A stretch of DNA of 64,000 bases from Spirochaeta lutea (GTDB taxonomy: Bacteria > Spirochaetota > Spirochaetia > DSM-27196 > Salinispiraceae), in contig NZ_JNUP01000066.1 in NCBI RefSeq assembly GCF_000758165.1, positions 143,235 through 207,234 on the forward strand, given 5' to 3'. Under the pieces are notes generated by a model, which was given only the letters and a program-made list of their open reading frames with translations, ran no database searches and was not told where the DNA came from. Of the stretch, positions 16,757 to 25,448 are shown piece after piece. Positions within the stretch are counted from its first letter, which is position 1. Every line of letters begins with the position of its first letter. Made by a program: the position numbers and the translations under genes.

Positions 16757-18208
16757 CTATAGCCGTGTCAACAGGGTGAGGAGGAACTCCCAGGTTCGGG
16801 CTACCGAGGGAATGTTAACCCGTTCCTGGGGAGTGTGGGCTCCCCGGATATCCGGCCCGAAGGAAAGCATGCGAATTCCCGGTATTTTATCACCGATAAC
16901 CCCGCACTCCAGTCCTGCATGGATAGCCTCAACCTCCGGAGTGTTTCCGGTTGCATTTTTGTAGGATTCCACTGCGAGTTTCAATAGAGGTGAATTCGGA
17001 TCCGGGGTCCAGCTCGGGTACTCCCGGGTATATTCCACCCCGAAACCGCAGGCCTTGAATACCGAACCAACCTGAAAGGCAGCCTGATCCCGGAGGGACT
17101 GGATATCAGACCGCTGACTGGTAAGAACCTCCATAGCATCCCCTTGAATCTTCACGGCCGCGAGATTGGTGGAGGTAGAAACCATCCCCGGCATTGTACG
17201 GCTCCAGCCGAGTATTCCGTGGGGCACCGACTGGAGAAGTAACTCCACAGCCCGCTGATCTGCCGGGGTCATGGCCGGAGTGTTCTCAGATTCCAGGGAA
17301 TGCATCTCTATGGCAAGCCCTGCATCCTCCGTACCCAACTCCCCAAGAAAGGTCTGTTTCCAGGTGATAAGGCAATCAGACAGCTCCGATACCATCTCGG
17401 ATGGAATATAACAACGGAGAAAGGCCTCCCGGGGTATGGCATTGTGCTTATCCCCGCCCACCACGGTTACCAGACGGTAGCCGGACCAGCCGGATAGATC
17501 ACGCATTATTCTTCCCATGAGCACCAATGCATTTCCCAGCTCCATATGAATATCCGCCCCGGAGTGTCCTCCCCGAAGTCCGGTAATGCTGATTTCCACG
17601 GGCTGCATTCCCTCGGGTATCCCGATCTCCCGGGTAAACGGCCGAGTACCGATGGTTTCCTTGCCGCCAGCACAGCCTATGCAAAAATGTCCTTCTTCCT
17701 CGGTATCAATATTCAAGAGCTGTCGGTACTGAATAAGGCTCGCGTCAAGCCCCATGGCTCCGGTAAGTCCGGTTTCCTCGTCCACGGTGAACAACAGCTC
17801 GAGGGGACCGTGGGGATAATCACCAACCATCAGGGCAGTCATGTAGGCAACGGCGATGCCGTTGTCCGCCCCAAGGGTGGTTCCCTGGGCGCTCAACCAA
17901 TCCTCCCGGACCTCCAAACGGATTCCCTCCCGCTCAAAATCAAAGGTGGTCTCACGGTTTTTTTCACAAACCATGTCCACATGGCCTTGGAGAATAGTAC
18001 CCGGCCGATCCTCATATCCAGGCGTACCGGGTAGTCGGACGATAAGGTTCCCTACCCCATCCGTGGTTGACTGGAGGCCGCGGCTCTCTGCCAGTTTTTT
18101 CAGGTATGCAATGATCCCATCTTCACATTTAGAGCAGCGAGGAATAGCGCTGATAGCCTCAAATTGCTTCCAAACCTGCTGTGGATCCTGTTGTACTATT
18201 GTATTCAT
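16757..18208 (-). CDS. pepD: Aminoacyl-histidine dipeptidase (peptidase D)
   Basis: A 483-residue cytoplasmic zinc dipeptidase of the M20 family, length equal to classic PepD (about 485). The metal and catalytic sites are visible: LQGHVDMVCEK (first His and Asp), LGADNGIA (bridging Asp), TVDEETGLTGA (Glu pair), INIDTEEEG-type Asp, and the C-terminal His in GPDIRGAHTPQERV. I start at the ATG at 18208, which is preceded by AAGGAGAAGAGG; a longer frame would begin 15 codons upstream. It is monocistronic, with palindromic element C in the gap upstream. Confidence 0.95.
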   Translation of the reverse strand: MNTIVQQDPQQVWKQFEAISAIPRCSKCEDGIIAYLKKLAESRGLQSTTDGVGNLIVRLPGTPGYEDRPGTILQGHVDMVCEKNRETTFDFEREGIRLEVREDWLSAQGTTLGADNGIAVAYMTALMVGDYPHGPLELLFTVDEETGLTGAMGLDASLIQYRQLLNIDTEEEGHFCIGCAGGKETIGTRPFTREIGIPEGMQPVEISITGLRGGHSGADIHMELGNALVLMGRIMRDLSGWSGYRLVTVVGGDKHNAIPREAFLRCYIPSEMVSELSDCLITWKQTFLGELGTEDAGLAIEMHSLESENTPAMTPADQRAVELLLQSVPHGILGWSRTMPGMVSTSTNLAAVKIQGDAMEVLTSQRSDIQSLRDQAAFQVGSVFKACGFGVEYTREYPSWTPDPNSPLLKLAVESYKNATGNTPEVEAIHAGLECGVIGDKIPGIRMLSFGPDIRGAHTPQERVNIPSVARTWEFLLTLLTRL

Positions 18209-18767
18209 CCTCTTCTCCTTTTTTCCATTGCCGGTTCCCGGTAGCCATGTCATCCCTCAATCCACCGGAATCTTCTGCTCCGGTTTCCCCACACACACTC
18301 ATGAGCAGCCCAATACTGGGAGGGCACAACGCTTCTAATGACCCATGCCGGGGGCACCACCCCTGGATTCAATCCTGGATTGCTCCGCTATCTGGCGTAT
18401 GTTCAAGGTTTTCCGCACTAGGAACTAGGTGAGAATCACAGTCATGGTGTTTTCCCAGAAACCCTACCCCAGGCCTGTGTCTTGGCACTGTAAATCACCC
18501 CTTCCGTGCTATACCAGAGCTATGAGTTGTACCATAATTTTTCATGGTGCGCAAAAGGTTGTAGCGTTTCACCTCCCCGGCACTAACTCTGGATTAGATT
18601 TAGGTTCTACCGCCATACCCTGAAAATGGTATAGCCCTGTTCGCACTGGGATGCTGAGTTTGCGAATATCACGAAAGAGAACCATGAAGCATGGGCCTGG
18701 GTGGGAGGATGGACCTGGGAAATCCTGAGCAGTAACTACGGTCCATGGTCTGCTCATTGGAATAGGT
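18209..18767. other. Gene-free gap between pepD and the next minus-strand gene
   Basis: About 560 bases without a supported gene. It contains palindromic element C (18547-18647). The remainder, including the region before pepD, shows no RNA gene or riboswitch that I recognise. Confidence 0.6.
18547..18647. repeat. Intergenic palindromic element, copy C
   Basis: The left arm GTGCGCAAAAGGTTGTA (18547-18563) is an exact match to the family consensus. The right arm (about 18630-18647, TATAGCCCTGTTCGCACT) matches the complementary consensus at about 13 of 18 positions. Total length is about 101 bases, as in copy A. Confidence 0.6.
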
Positions 18768-19121
18768 CTATTCGCAGACGAATTGCCGCACCTTGGTCAT
18801 TTTCCGCGAAAGAAGGCCATGAATAGCCGGAGGCAGCAGGTAATCGCTGATGTACTTGCGGACCGCCTGATCAAACTGCTCCAGCATGATCTGCTCGTCA
18901 TCGAAGCCTTCCCACCGGGGATCATCCAACAACCGGGCCATGGACTGAATACCACGGATCTCAGACTCAAAGAGGGCGTTATTCTCTTTAAGGACGTACT
19001 CGGTGATTTCAGCGCGTTTATACCGGTCCAAGGCAATCTCTTCCATGAGTCGCAGATCCTCTTCCATATCATCAAACTCCAGGCGCAGCAGCCCGATGAG
19101 CTTTTTAATACCTCTGTGCAT
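18768..19121 (-). CDS. Conserved small hypothetical protein, helical
   Basis: A 117-residue soluble protein, mostly helical and acidic, starting MHRGIKKLIGLLRLEFDDMEE. There is no signal peptide or known motif. The ATG at 19121 follows AAGGAGGAGT at ideal spacing; a frame extending to 19283 upstream is not supported by a start signal. It is transcribed away from tRNA-Asp. I do not recognise the family. Confidence 0.75.
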   Translation of the reverse strand: MHRGIKKLIGLLRLEFDDMEEDLRLMEEIALDRYKRAEITEYVLKENNALFESEIRGIQSMARLLDDPRWEGFDDEQIMLEQFDQAVRKYISDYLLPPAIHGLLSRKMTKVRQFVCE

Positions 19122-19276
19122 GGTACTCCTCCTTTCAGTTGTATTGTAGTACAGTTTCACCGGAGAAGCCATTTCACTCGGGTTCCCGGGGATTTGTACT
19201 GGGTTAACTAGTGGACATCCCTCGGGTAGACCGGGGAAAACAATGCGGATCGGATACGTTTTTTTTATGGCCCTGC

Positions 19277-19305
19277 TTGACAATTTTCAGCAGAATCGGC
19301 ATAGT
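19277..19305 (+). promoter_or_regulatory. Promoter of tRNA-Asp
   Basis: TTGACA (19277-19282), 17-base spacer, CATAGT (19300-19305). The tRNA begins 13 bases after the -10 box, a normal distance for a short tRNA leader. Confidence 0.75.
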
Positions 19306-19318
19306 ACGTCCATCAGCT

Positions 19319-19392
19319 GGAGGCGTGGTGTAGTTGGTTAACACGCCGGCCTGTCAAGCCGGAGATCGCGGGTTCAAGTCCCGTCGCTTCCG
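19319..19392 (+). tRNA. tRNA-Asp (anticodon GTC)
   Basis: A 74-base cloverleaf. The acceptor stem GGAGGCG pairs with CGCTTCC (one G-U). The anticodon stem CCGGC/GCCGG encloses loop CTGTCAA with anticodon GTC, and the T-arm contains GGTTCAAGTC. The discriminator base is G. CCA is not encoded directly after it. Confidence 0.96.
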
Positions 19393-19401
19393 TCCAGCTA
19401 T

Positions 19402-19433
19402 GCACCGAATCCCTGAATTCGGTGCTTTTTTTT
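19402..19433 (+). terminator. Rho-independent terminator after tRNA-Asp
   Basis: A perfect 9-bp stem GCACCGAAT (19402-19410) with ATTCGGTGC (19417-19425), followed by eight T. Confidence 0.93.
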
Positions 19434-19643
19434 GTCTTTAGGGCGGGGATGGTATCGGTATCCCTTACACGCCGCATAGTACCCATTGCTGCCTGCCGGT
19501 CCCTCCCCGTTTCCGGTGCTTGCTGTTCTGCTATGGCTGCTTGATCCCAAACAGCGCGGTGGTTTCTATCCCCGCAACAAGCCCCGGCAATAAAATCACC
19601 CTGATTTTGAAGCAACCCAGATAATCCTCGCGGTATATCTGGT

Positions 19644-21233
19644 ATGGTTCCCTCATTAGATCCAGAGAGCTGGATTGATCAGATGACAGTTCGGCTGGGT
19701 GTGTCTCATTTGTACCCCTACCAAATATTGGTGATGTTTCATCTGGCAAGGAGCATGGGCCTGCTGGATTCCCAGGAGGCTGCCGAGTCGGTGCTCTGTC
19801 TTTTTCCCACGGGGATGGGCAAAACACTGTGTTTCATGGGGCCCCTTGCTTTTTCACCGGGGATTTCAGTGGTGGTCTACCCCCTCAATGCCTTGCTTCA
19901 TGATCAGCAGCGAAGGTTTCAATCCCTGGGTATTCCAGCTCTGGTACTCCAAGGCGGACAAACGAGCCAGGAGCGACGGGCGATTCTGGCAGAGCTGGAA
20001 CAGTCGCCCCAGATGGTAATCCTAACAAACCCCGAAACCCTCTTGAGTCCGGCGTTGGATTCATGGTGGACCAGGGTACAAATTAAGAACCTTGTGGTGG
20101 ATGAGGTCCATCTGGTGGATCAGTGGGGGGCCGATTTTCGTCCCCTGTTTCGAGAGTTAGGGGAGTTCCGCCGGTTCTGGGGCATACCCTGCCTGGGGGC
20201 TTTTAGCGCTACGGTGAGTGATCAAAGCCTGACGGTTCTGAAGGATTGCTTATTCTCGGGTGATATGTTGCGGATCATCAGGGCACCCTTGGATCGGCCG
20301 AACATCTATTTCTCTGCATTACCCTGTTATTCTTCTCTGGAAATCCTCCCCCTCTTGTTTAGTCCTCTGGCCTCCTTATTCGATATGACTGCCCTGGAGC
20401 AGCCCGCTATTATTTTTACACCAACCCGAAAATCAGCAGAACGCTGTGCCCTGTACCTGAGACAGTGGATTCGGATTTGGGGCAGGCTTTTTATAGACGA
20501 CTCTGGGAACCCGATCTCTCCTCCCTGGCGACCTGAGGACTGCCAGGCCTACCATGCCGGGTTAACCAAGGATGAACGCTGTCGGTTGGAGGCATGGTTT
20601 TTTAAACAGGAAACGGGGATTCTCAGCGCAACCTGTGCCTACGGTACCGGTATCGATAAGCCGAACATCCGTACAGTCGTGCACCTGACTGCACCCCGGG
20701 ATCCCCAGGCCTATGTGCAAGAATCAGGAAGGGGAGGCAGAGACGGAAAGCCAGCCTTGGCTTTGCTGCTTCTGGAGCCCGGGGCTCCAAACTGGACCCT
20801 GGATTATTCCCGAGCAGATCAATGCCGAAGGGCCTGGCTCACGGCTCAACTGTCTGATGATTTGGAAGGCTGCGCCGGATGTGATTCCTGTGATGAGCGG
20901 CAGGAGTACACCGTCCCCCTCGAATGGAGATTGATAGAACCCCTTTTCTCCGTTCTAGGCTCGAAGCCAACGGAGCAGCAGATTCATTCCTGTATTGTAT
21001 CAGGGTTTTTGGCCGGGGTTCTTCAGGGAACCGAAACCAAGCTGCGGACTCTCTTAGCCATCCGTCTTTTACAGCAGCTTCCATGGCCCACCATCAGGCA
21101 GTGGCTACGCTTGGCATCCGAAGACGGTTTTCTAAAAAGAGTACAATATCCATGGGCGCGGCTGTTCCCGGGTGTATCTGTCCGCTACAATGTCAATCAT
21201 GGAAAAACTCGAATTTTTGGGCACAGGAACTAG
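19644..21233 (+). CDS. RecQ-family DNA helicase
   Basis: A 529-residue superfamily 2 helicase. Walker A is FPTGMGKT (about residues 54-61), the Walker B/DExH box is VVDEVHLVDQWG, and motif III is FSATV. The C-terminal RecA lobe has ATCAYGTGIDKPNIRTVVH and YVQESGRGGRDGKPA (motif VI). A zinc-binding remnant 'GCAGCDSCDE' and a winged-helix-like tail follow; no HRDC domain is present. The ATG at 19644 lacks a clear Shine-Dalgarno. The 3' end overlaps the start of the hydrolase gene. It is RecQ-like, but its divergent N-terminus makes orthology to E. coli RecQ uncertain. Confidence 0.9.
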   Translation: MVPSLDPESWIDQMTVRLGVSHLYPYQILVMFHLARSMGLLDSQEAAESVLCLFPTGMGKTLCFMGPLAFSPGISVVVYPLNALLHDQQRRFQSLGIPALVLQGGQTSQERRAILAELEQSPQMVILTNPETLLSPALDSWWTRVQIKNLVVDEVHLVDQWGADFRPLFRELGEFRRFWGIPCLGAFSATVSDQSLTVLKDCLFSGDMLRIIRAPLDRPNIYFSALPCYSSLEILPLLFSPLASLFDMTALEQPAIIFTPTRKSAERCALYLRQWIRIWGRLFIDDSGNPISPPWRPEDCQAYHAGLTKDERCRLEAWFFKQETGILSATCAYGTGIDKPNIRTVVHLTAPRDPQAYVQESGRGGRDGKPALALLLLEPGAPNWTLDYSRADQCRRAWLTAQLSDDLEGCAGCDSCDERQEYTVPLEWRLIEPLFSVLGSKPTEQQIHSCIVSGFLAGVLQGTETKLRTLLAIRLLQQLPWPTIRQWLRLASEDGFLKRVQYPWARLFPGVSVRYNVNHGKTRIFGHRN

Positions 21234-22026
21234 TACGGGGTTACCGGTTCCCGGCTGTCGCTGCAGGGTTTGCAGGTCCGAGGACCCCCGGGATACCCGC
21301 CTACGCTCCAGCATCTTCTGGCATGGCAAGAATGTTTCAGTCCTTGTGGATACCGGACCCGACCTGCGTCAACAGCTGCTGCGGTCCCGGATTACCCATA
21401 TAGATTTGGTTCTCATTACCCATACCCACGCTGATCACATCCACGGCATCGATGATCTCCGGACCCTGAGTTACCGTAACCCCCAAGGCAGCATTCCTCT
21501 GTATGCATCTCCCGAGGATTGCCGGGAGATACGCAGGCGATTTGACTACATCTTCCCAGAAAATCCCGGAGCTGGCCACGGCGGTGGCCGCCCTCACCTT
21601 TCCCTGCATTCCCTGGAGGCGTTTCAACCCGTACAAGCCGGGGACCTCACCGTCACTGCCCTCCCGGTTTGGCACGGAAGATCCATGGTCTATGGCTACC
21701 TTTTTGAAACCCGGGATGCTGCCGCGGTCTACCTGACGGACATATCAACACTCCCCGATGATACTCTCGCCTTTTTGCAAAAGCGGCCCCTGGACCTCCT
21801 GGTGATTGACGGCCTGCGTCCCAGCCCCCATCCCACTCACTTCTCATTCTCCGAGGCCCTGGAAGCCGCTCGCCAGGTAGCGGCGGGTAGTACCTATATT
21901 ACCCATCTCAGCGATGAGGTCACCCACGTGGAGGCTGAGGGTCTCCTGGGTCCGGCGGCCCAGCCCGCCTATGACGGTCTCGTGGTGGAGGTGGGCAATG
22001 GAGAAACCTGGGGAATCCATAGTTGA
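21199..22026 (+). CDS. PhnP-like metallo-beta-lactamase-fold hydrolase
   Basis: A 275-residue MBL-fold phosphodiesterase of the PhnP/cyclic phosphodiesterase type. The start MEKLEFLGTGTSTGLPVPGC matches this subfamily, including the Cys pair region 'GCRCRVC'. The metal motif is LITHTHADHIHG (HxHxDH), with later ligands in ALPVWHGRS (His), VYLTDIS (Asp) and a final His in YITHLSDEV. The ATG at 21199 is preferred on family grounds, though upstream in-frame starts (21172 GTG, 21190 ATG) exist. It overlaps the helicase gene by 35 bases, so the two are probably co-transcribed. Confidence 0.88.
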   Translation: MEKLEFLGTGTSTGLPVPGCRCRVCRSEDPRDTRLRSSIFWHGKNVSVLVDTGPDLRQQLLRSRITHIDLVLITHTHADHIHGIDDLRTLSYRNPQGSIPLYASPEDCREIRRRFDYIFPENPGAGHGGGRPHLSLHSLEAFQPVQAGDLTVTALPVWHGRSMVYGYLFETRDAAAVYLTDISTLPDDTLAFLQKRPLDLLVIDGLRPSPHPTHFSFSEALEAARQVAAGSTYITHLSDEVTHVEAEGLLGPAAQPAYDGLVVEVGNGETWGIHS

Positions 22027-22051
22027 CATATCAACTTTAGTTTAATACCAT
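22021..22051 (+). promoter_or_regulatory. Promoter with overlapping operator for the Rrf2 gene
   Basis: TTGACA (22023-22028), 17-base spacer, TACCAT (22046-22051), then only six bases to the ATG at 22058. The perfect palindrome AGTTGACATATCAACT (22021-22036) covers the whole -35 box, a natural site for autorepression by the Rrf2 protein. The promoter starts inside the stop codon of the upstream hydrolase gene. Confidence 0.7.
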
Positions 22052-22057
22052 AGAGCC

Positions 22058-22471
22058 ATGTTTACCGTTACAGCAAAAGGCATTTACGGGCTCTCCGCCA
22101 TGGTGGAACTCGCCCGCTACTATGATCAGGGTTCCCGCCAGATAAAAGACATCGCCGAGGCCCACTCCATTCCCCAGCACTACCTAGAGCAAATCCTCGT
22201 TGCATTGAAGAAAGCAGGTTTGGTGGAGAGCTTTCGTGGCGCTCAGGGGGGGTACGCCCTGGCAAAAAAACCGTCCCAAATCATGCTCATTGATATTCTC
22301 ACCCAGCTTGAGGGCAAACTTGAGGTTATTCCCGAACAGAGAAAGGGAAACGAGCTCAGTTTTTTCTGGGAAGAACTAGAATATGAAATCCGGCGATATC
22401 TGAACCGCTCCCTGGAAGACCTGCTCATGGCCCATGAAGAGAGCAAAAACCAGGTTTTTTATTCAATCTGA
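22058..22471 (+). CDS. Rrf2-family transcriptional regulator lacking cysteines
   Basis: A 137-residue winged-helix regulator. The start 'TAKGIYGLSAMVELAR', the recognition region 'QIKDIAEAHSIPQHYLEQILVALKKAGLVESFRGAQGGYALAK' and 'IMLIDILTQLEG' are the Rrf2 signature. There is no Cys anywhere, so it cannot hold the Fe-S cluster of IscR/NsrR and is more like the CymR (cysteine metabolism) branch, although its ligand cannot be read from sequence. It has no Shine-Dalgarno; the promoter spacing suggests a leaderless transcript. No cysteine or Fe-S assembly gene is adjacent. Confidence 0.9.
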   Translation: MFTVTAKGIYGLSAMVELARYYDQGSRQIKDIAEAHSIPQHYLEQILVALKKAGLVESFRGAQGGYALAKKPSQIMLIDILTQLEGKLEVIPEQRKGNELSFFWEELEYEIRRYLNRSLEDLLMAHEESKNQVFYSI

Positions 22472-22602
22472 CATCCCTGTACAGCGGGGATGATTCTCAG
22501 CCCGGCTGATTTCCGGGATGACATACTTCCGGTATGGTACCTAAGCGGCTCGCCAGAAAGCCGACCCGGTTCCTCAGATGTTCATGAGCATCGCAGCAAA
22601 TC

Positions 22603-24588
22603 TCACTCTACAAAAACCCGCCGGTGGGCCCGAAAATCACCGGGAAGCAGTCCGGTCTGCTGAAATAGCAGGTTCTGCAGCCGAGCAGCTGCTTCCAGGG
22701 ATTCGGCGGCGGTCCTGGAAGCCTGTTGGCGGAACCAATCCGCCTCTGCAGGATAGGCGGCCATTAACCGATCTCTGTAGCGGCCCGCTATGGTCCAGGT
22801 CAGCTGACCCAGGGGTTGCTGCAGGAGGTACGCCTGAAACTCGTTCTCCATGAGGTATGTATCCCCGGGATCGTACTGCATGTAGGAAAAATACCGGGTT
22901 ATATACTCCCGGGAAGCATCCGACAGGTTGTTCCATTCGATCCGGCTCTGTTGTACCAGCTCCGGGGTTTGATAATACACACCGTGTAGGGCCTCATGGG
23001 TCATGAACAATAACCGGGAGGCAGGAGTTTCCCGGGGGTCCCGGGTAATACTAATGATCCCCCCCTCCCCGGGCCGGTAACCTGCCTGGGGACCTTGAAG
23101 GATGATGCCGTGTGCCAGGAGAAGCTTTTTCAAATACTCCTCCTCGGGATTGAGGGCAAACCCTTGGGCCTCAGCTGCGGAAAAGAAGTCCGCCAGCCCC
23201 TCGGCCCGGTAGTTATGGGCGTTCCAGCCATGGCGGCCCTGCAGCTGGGTATTACTCAGCAGGGTGCCCCGGAAATTCTTTTTTTCTACAAAAAACGCAA
23301 GCCTCTTAAAGAACGCCGATTGAATCTCCCGGGTCCTAAAGTCGAAGATGAGAATGGGCGCAAACAAATCCCAGGAGTAAAGCTCAAAATCCCTGTGGCG
23401 CCAGGCAGCCTGGGGATACCGCAACAGGGTTCCAAGATCGATAGGAAGGGGCTCGGGTATGGGCGGAGAATCCATGGAAAACAGCTGGGCTGTCCGGGGT
23501 TCTAGTACCGAGGTGTAGGTGCCGGTGCTGACCCCGGTGAGCAGGAGCCCCGGCTCACGGCTTATAATCCGGAGAGAATGGGGAATAAAACCAAGCTCAG
23601 CAGGGTAGAGTACGGTCTCGTGTTCCCCGGGGTGAATAACCATCTCGACAATCCCCGGATTGGCTGAGCTTGTCAGGGCAGGAAGAACCTCCACCCTGAT
23701 GCGGGGGCTGACGGCCTGTTCCCCGGAAGAAGGATTGCTCCGGGAAGAGCCGTCATCGGATGCCTCGCCAGTCAGGTTCAACCGTCCAGGGGGCACATCG
23801 TACTCATAGCGGAGAGACAGGTAGCTCAGTCGATTTGGACCCGGGTCTGCGGTCATGGAGGGAGGAAGGATCAGTTCCTGGAGGGATTCCACCACGTTTT
23901 CCCCTGGATCCACCAGGGTCAGCTCTTCACGATAGCCGCCCTGGGGAGGTAGGCCGATCCGGTCATGATGGAAACCGAACCCCGGCTGCCGCTGTTCGGA
24001 AAGCTGAAGCCGGACCAGGGGCACAGGGGCATTGGAATCACCTTGTAAAAACGAGGCCCTAAAACCGGCAATCTGAACCTGGGCCGGATGCGCCGAGGCG
24101 GCAGAGGGATCTGAGTCCCCGGTCTTGGTATCCCCAGTCCGGACAACATCCCGGTTCGGTTCCGGTCTGGAGACGGCGGTTTCGGGCCAGATATCTTCCA
24201 TGGGATCGATGGTCAGTTCCAGACGACGGGTATCCTTCGGCCCGACCTGTGGCGGCCTGACGGTCAGCCGGGAAAGGGCATAGTCGGTCTGCACCCCTCC
24301 CCGGGAATTCTCCGGGGGATACAGGCTCAGGATGAAATCAGGCGTTCCGGGGGGGATCGTCAGGGTTATGAGATCACCGGGCCGCACCGTCTGCGGGGTT
24401 TCAAGAACCGTCACAGGATCGCTTCCCAGGCCGAATAAGCCGGCCTGACGGTACAACAGTACCTTCTCTCCCTCGGAAGAATAAAACTCCAGATCCTCCA
24501 CTGGCTGCCGGCAGGAAGAAAGGCTGAATATCGCCGTACAGGCTGCCGCCATCAGAAAGAGAACCCTACTGTTACCTGATTTGTTCAT
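22603..24588 (-). CDS. Large lipoprotein with a zincin (HExxH) motif
   Basis: A 661-residue protein with a signal peptide and lipobox SLSSC (Cys about residue 26), so lipid-anchored. Residues about 30-410 are Pro-rich beta-type sequence with no known domain. The C-terminal third contains FMTHEALHGVYY (HExxH at about 531-535) and, about 47 residues later, MENEFQAYLLQ, where Glu581 could be the third zinc ligand as in gluzincins. It could be a cell-surface or periplasmic metallopeptidase, but no overall family is recognised. It starts 9 bases after the upstream gene and has no clear Shine-Dalgarno, suggesting translational coupling. Confidence 0.75.
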   Translation of the reverse strand: MNKSGNSRVLFLMAAACTAIFSLSSCRQPVEDLEFYSSEGEKVLLYRQAGLFGLGSDPVTVLETPQTVRPGDLITLTIPPGTPDFILSLYPPENSRGGVQTDYALSRLTVRPPQVGPKDTRRLELTIDPMEDIWPETAVSRPEPNRDVVRTGDTKTGDSDPSAASAHPAQVQIAGFRASFLQGDSNAPVPLVRLQLSEQRQPGFGFHHDRIGLPPQGGYREELTLVDPGENVVESLQELILPPSMTADPGPNRLSYLSLRYEYDVPPGRLNLTGEASDDGSSRSNPSSGEQAVSPRIRVEVLPALTSSANPGIVEMVIHPGEHETVLYPAELGFIPHSLRIISREPGLLLTGVSTGTYTSVLEPRTAQLFSMDSPPIPEPLPIDLGTLLRYPQAAWRHRDFELYSWDLFAPILIFDFRTREIQSAFFKRLAFFVEKKNFRGTLLSNTQLQGRHGWNAHNYRAEGLADFFSAAEAQGFALNPEEEYLKKLLLAHGIILQGPQAGYRPGEGGIISITRDPRETPASRLLFMTHEALHGVYYQTPELVQQSRIEWNNLSDASREYITRYFSYMQYDPGDTYLMENEFQAYLLQQPLGQLTWTIAGRYRDRLMAAYPAEADWFRQQASRTAAESLEAAARLQNLLFQQTGLLPGDFRAHRRVFVE

Positions 24589-24597
24589 GCAGGCATC

Positions 24598-25386
24598 TTA
24601 TAACCCCAGGATACGCTTGGCAAGAAGCTGGGCTATCTCATACTTCCTATTTAGTGAGGTTTCGTTGCTCCGGGTAAAATTATCCAGGGTACCGGCAAAG
24701 GCCTCCGGCAGGGTTTGCAGGGTCAGAATGTGGGTACTCATGATGCGCACCGATGGTTCGAAACACCGGTTAATCGCGTAGACCGTCCGGCAAAGACTCT
24801 TCAAAAATCCGGCAGCCGAGATGGTGAAAAACAGGCTATCCCCCCGGAGGGCGGCGGCCCCCAGATCGCTGAGATGATGCTCCATCTTCACCTGGGCTGC
24901 AGCACGAACCGCCTCCCAAAAGCTATCGGGCACCTGGGAAAGCTGGCTGCGCATCCGCTCGATCCAATCGGTACGCTGGAAGAGAATCCGGGCATGGGCC
25001 AACCGGTAGAGAGAATAGGTTCCCGTGTCCCGCATCTGGGTGGCAGAAATTTTTGACACAGGGGCCCCGGCCTGGCCGCCCGACCCCCCGGTTACCAGGG
25101 CTTCAAACCGGTGTAGGCTCTTATACTCGATACGAAAGGGAAGCTCTTCGATAAAAAAACGGTCCTTGGTGGAGTTTCGCCCGGCCTCAAACCCCCCGGC
25201 AAAGGTAAACGCACTGCGGCGCACCTCTTCCCGGGGCACCGCACCCTGATAATACACATCCAAACTCACAAAAAAATACGGATCATAGATATCCTTGGAA
25301 TAATCCATGACGGTAATGGTATCAACGCCTTCCCACTGTGATACGGTTTGTACTACCCTCTTGATTGCGTCGTCTACCTTGTGCAT
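24598..25386 (-). CDS. Conserved hypothetical protein, possibly nucleotidyltransferase-like
   Basis: A 262-residue soluble protein. The N-terminal part ('VDTITVMDYSKDIYDPYFFVSLDVYYQG') has spaced acidic residues that could fit a diverged nucleotidyltransferase fold (DUF4037-like). The C-terminal 130 residues are helical. I cannot confirm a family. The ATG at 25386 follows AGGAG at good spacing. It is the first gene of a two-gene unit with the zincin lipoprotein. Confidence 0.65.
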   Translation of the reverse strand: MHKVDDAIKRVVQTVSQWEGVDTITVMDYSKDIYDPYFFVSLDVYYQGAVPREEVRRSAFTFAGGFEAGRNSTKDRFFIEELPFRIEYKSLHRFEALVTGGSGGQAGAPVSKISATQMRDTGTYSLYRLAHARILFQRTDWIERMRSQLSQVPDSFWEAVRAAAQVKMEHHLSDLGAAALRGDSLFFTISAAGFLKSLCRTVYAINRCFEPSVRIMSTHILTLQTLPEAFAGTLDNFTRSNETSLNRKYEIAQLLAKRILGL

Positions 25387-25448
25387 TACCAGCTCCTAGT
25401 TCACCTTAAGTTCAGCCTAGTATATCATGGCGCCCGAGGAGGGTGCAA

